A stretch of 64,000 nucleotides of DNA from Paeniglutamicibacter antarcticus_C (GTDB lineage Bacteria; Actinomycetota; Actinomycetes; Actinomycetales; Micrococcaceae), in contig NZ_BAABLK010000022.1 in NCBI RefSeq assembly GCF_039544305.1, positions 283,373-347,372 on the forward strand. The letters run 5' to 3'. The notes below the pieces were generated by a model that was not told where the DNA came from, did not search any database, and saw only the letters and a program-made list of their open reading frames with translations. Position numbers and translations under genes: made by a program. This document shows, piece by piece, positions 62,244-64,000 of this stretch (position 1 is its first letter; every line of letters begins with the position of its first letter).

Positions 62244-63356
62244 ATGAGCGACCCGAAGAAAACCTCCCTGCATGCCAAGCATGCCGAACTCGGTGCCTCC
62301 TTCACCGACTTTGGCGGCTGGGACATGCCGCTGAAGTACGGTTCGGAACTGGCCGAGCACAAGGCGGTACGTGCCACCGCAGGCCTGTTCGACCTTTCCC
62401 ACATGGGCGAGGTCTGGGTCGAAGGGCCCGAAGCGGCGAAATTCCTGAACTCCGCGCTGGCCGGGAACATGGCAGTGATGGCCGTGGGCCGGGCCAAGTA
62501 CTCGGTCATCTGCAACGAAGCAGGCGGCATCATCGATGACTTGATCACCTACCGCCGCGGGGATGAAAAGTTCCTGGTGGTGCCCAACGCGGGAAACGCC
62601 GCGGCGGTAGCCGCCGCCCTGGCCGAACGGGCAGCGGGCTTTGATGCCACCGTCACCGATGCCTCGCCCGAGACCTCGTTGATCGCGGTTCAGGGCCCGG
62701 CCTCAGTGGCCATCCTGCACGCCTTGGTGGACGATTCGACCAAGGCGCTGATCAGCGACATGAAGTACTACGCCGCCGACGATGCCACCGTGGCTGGCCA
62801 CGATGTGCTGCTGGCCCGCACCGGCTACACCGGCGAGGACGGCTTCGAGCTGTACCTGCCTAACGAGCAGGCGCCGGCACTCTGGGACGCACTGATGGCT
62901 GCCGGCGCCGACCACGGGTTGGTCCCCGCGGGTCTGGCCTGCCGGGACTCGCTGCGCCTGGAAGCCGGCATGCCGCTGTACGGCAACGAGCTCTCCGAGG
63001 AAGGCAACCCCTTCGAGGCCAACCTTGGGCCAATCGTCTCCTTCAAGAAGGAAGAAGACTTCACCGGGCGCAAGGCACTGGAAGCCATCAAGGCCGAAGG
63101 CGCCAAGCGCGTACTCGTGGGGCTCAAGGGCCTGGGGCGTCGCGCCGGCCGCGGCGGCTACCCGGTATCCAGTGACGGCGCACAAGTTGGCGTCGTCACC
63201 TCCGGACAGCCCTCCCCGTCGCTGGGCTACCCGGTGGCGCTGGCTTACGTCGAGCCCGGCTTCACAGAGGTCGGCACCAAGCTCGATGTCGACCTGCGCG
63301 GCAAGCCAGAGGCCTTCGAAGTCGTCGCACTGCCGTTCTATACCCGAGCCAAGTAA
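62244..63356 (+). CDS. gcvT: Aminomethyltransferase, GcvT
   Basis: A 370-residue T-protein. It takes the aminomethyl group from GcvH, releases ammonia and makes 5,10-methylene-tetrahydrofolate. Visible hallmarks are FTDFGGWDMPLKYGSELAEH, FDLSHMGEVWVEGPEA, RTGYTGEDGFELYLPNEQA and the folate-binding C-terminal region GYPVALAYVEPGFTEVGTKL. AAAGG seven bases before ATG 62244. It is 39 bp after gcvP. Confidence 0.95.
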   Translation: MSDPKKTSLHAKHAELGASFTDFGGWDMPLKYGSELAEHKAVRATAGLFDLSHMGEVWVEGPEAAKFLNSALAGNMAVMAVGRAKYSVICNEAGGIIDDLITYRRGDEKFLVVPNAGNAAAVAAALAERAAGFDATVTDASPETSLIAVQGPASVAILHALVDDSTKALISDMKYYAADDATVAGHDVLLARTGYTGEDGFELYLPNEQAPALWDALMAAGADHGLVPAGLACRDSLRLEAGMPLYGNELSEEGNPFEANLGPIVSFKKEEDFTGRKALEAIKAEGAKRVLVGLKGLGRRAGRGGYPVSSDGAQVGVVTSGQPSPSLGYPVALAYVEPGFTEVGTKLDVDLRGKPEAFEVVALPFYTRAK

Positions 63357-63361
63357 CGTTG

Positions 63362-63394
63362 TCGGTGGTGGTGCCCGAAAGGGACCAGCACCGA
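63362..63394 (+). repeat. Hairpin with GAAA loop between gcvT and gcvH
   Basis: Arms TCGGTGGTGGTGCCC and GGGACCAGCACCGA enclose a GAAA tetraloop; thirteen pairs form with one bulge and one mismatch. There is no T run, so it is more likely an mRNA-processing or stability element than a terminator. Confidence 0.6.
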
Positions 63395-63443
63395 TGACCG
63401 GCTAACTTCAGTACCCAAAAATTCTTTGAGAGGAAACACCCCC

Positions 63444-63824
63444 ATGAGCAAGGTTCTTGCCTCCCTTCGTTACTCGGCCGAGCACGAATGGGTCGATAGC
63501 TCGACCCCGACCAAGGTCGGCATCACCCAGGTTGCGGCCGACGCACTGGGCGATGTCGTGTACGTCGATTTGCCCGAGGTAGGGGATAACGTCACCGCCG
63601 GGGAGACCTGCGGAGAGGTCGAATCGACCAAGTCGGTTTCGGACCTGTACGCACCGGTCACCGGCACCATCCTGGAGGTCAACCAGGAGACCATCGACAA
63701 CCCGGCGATCCTGAACGAGGATCCATACGGCGCCGGCTGGCTCTTCACCGTCGAGGTCTCCGAGGAAGGCCCGTTGCTCTCGGCAGCGGACTACGCCTCG
63801 GCCAATGGCGGCGATGTAGCGTGA
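63444..63824 (+). CDS. gcvH: Glycine cleavage system H protein
   Basis: A 126-residue lipoyl carrier. The lipoyl lysine is Lys63 in GEVESTKSVSDLYAP, at the tip of the hairpin. RYSAEHEWVDSSTPTKVGIT is the typical N-terminus. It shuttles the aminomethyl group between GcvP and GcvT. GAGAGG 15 bases before the ATG; 87 bp after gcvT. It overlaps glyA by four bases. Confidence 0.95.
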   Translation: MSKVLASLRYSAEHEWVDSSTPTKVGITQVAADALGDVVYVDLPEVGDNVTAGETCGEVESTKSVSDLYAPVTGTILEVNQETIDNPAILNEDPYGAGWLFTVEVSEEGPLLSAADYASANGGDVA

Positions 63825-64000
63825 GCCCAGTGTATGAATCCCTTGCTCCTGCGTCGCTAACGCAGGACATCGGGACCCTTGATCCGGAGATCGCGGAGCG
63901 TATCGACGCGGAACTGGCTCGCCAGCAGCGCGGCCTGGAGATGATCGCCTCGGAGAACCACACGGCCCTTGCCGTGATGCAGGCCCAGGGTTCGGTGTTG
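63821..64000 (+). CDS. glyA: Serine hydroxymethyltransferase, N-terminal part
   Basis: A GTG at 63821 overlaps the gcvH stop (GTGA) and opens a frame through the window end. The 60 residues include ERIDAELARQQRGLEMIASE, the N-terminal signature of SHMT, which interconverts serine and glycine with tetrahydrofolate. Its place after gcvPTH links glycine cleavage to serine synthesis. The PLP lysine and the rest lie outside the window. Confidence 0.93.
   Translation, partial: MSPVYESLAPASLTQDIGTLDPEIAERIDAELARQQRGLEMIASENHTALAVMQAQGSVL

Overview
The window is a high-GC chromosomal segment from an actinobacterium, most likely a member of the Micrococcaceae (Arthrobacter, Paeniglutamicibacter or Glutamicibacter type). 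The clues are a CmtR/CtpG pair of the mycobacterial kind, DtxR/IdeR-type iron boxes, a tandem glycine riboswitch before gcvP, and several actinobacterial families (DUF2254, the AMIN-like secreted family, a CU-rich serine hydrolase). Genus is an inference. No tRNA, rRNA or CRISPR array was seen.

Region 1 (1-15.5 kb) is mixed housekeeping and metabolism: the 3' end of hrpB, a short-chain dehydrogenase, a VOC protein, a TetR regulator upstream of an acyl-CoA dehydrogenase, an MFS exporter, a PhzF protein, an MscS channel, a YqaJ-type nuclease, a wrecked ABC ATPase pseudogene, a DUF2254 protein, an amino-acid permease and an alkyltransferase-like DNA repair protein.

Region 2 (15.5-38.4 kb) is dominated by iron. 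It holds a four-gene YclNOPQ-like siderophore importer (minus strand), a second siderophore importer (binding protein, two permeases, and an ATPase fused to a siderophore-interacting reductase) and an FbpABC-type ferric importer. Candidate IdeR boxes lie upstream of all three (19489, 20599, 38421). A MarR-controlled ABC exporter adjoins the second importer. Between the importers are a cytidine deaminase, a MarR/FMN-reductase divergon with a palindromic promoter, a glutathionyl-hydroquinone-reductase homologue, a CorA transporter and an SDR gene broken by two amber codons. A second, more decayed relative of that SDR lies at 39.7 kb.

Region 3 (39-47 kb) holds a universal stress protein, a GNAT acetyltransferase, an RNase H fusion, a serine hydrolase and a metal cassette cmtR-ctpG-DsbA-VKOR that couples metal efflux with disulfide formation.

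Region 4 (47-56.6 kb) looks like an accessory island: visibly lower GC, many hypotheticals, gene-poor gaps, an AAA ATPase, a HEPN/Abi protein, a GrpB protein, an ECF sigma factor with a cysteine-rich membrane partner, and three copies of an undescribed 98-bp repeat with GTCCCG...GGGAC ends.

Region 5 (56.6-64 kb) returns to core genome: an SGNH hydrolase, a VIT1/CCC1 transporter, a hypothetical exported protein, and the glycine-cleavage operon gcvP-gcvT-gcvH-glyA (cut by the window end) behind a consensus promoter and tandem glycine riboswitch.
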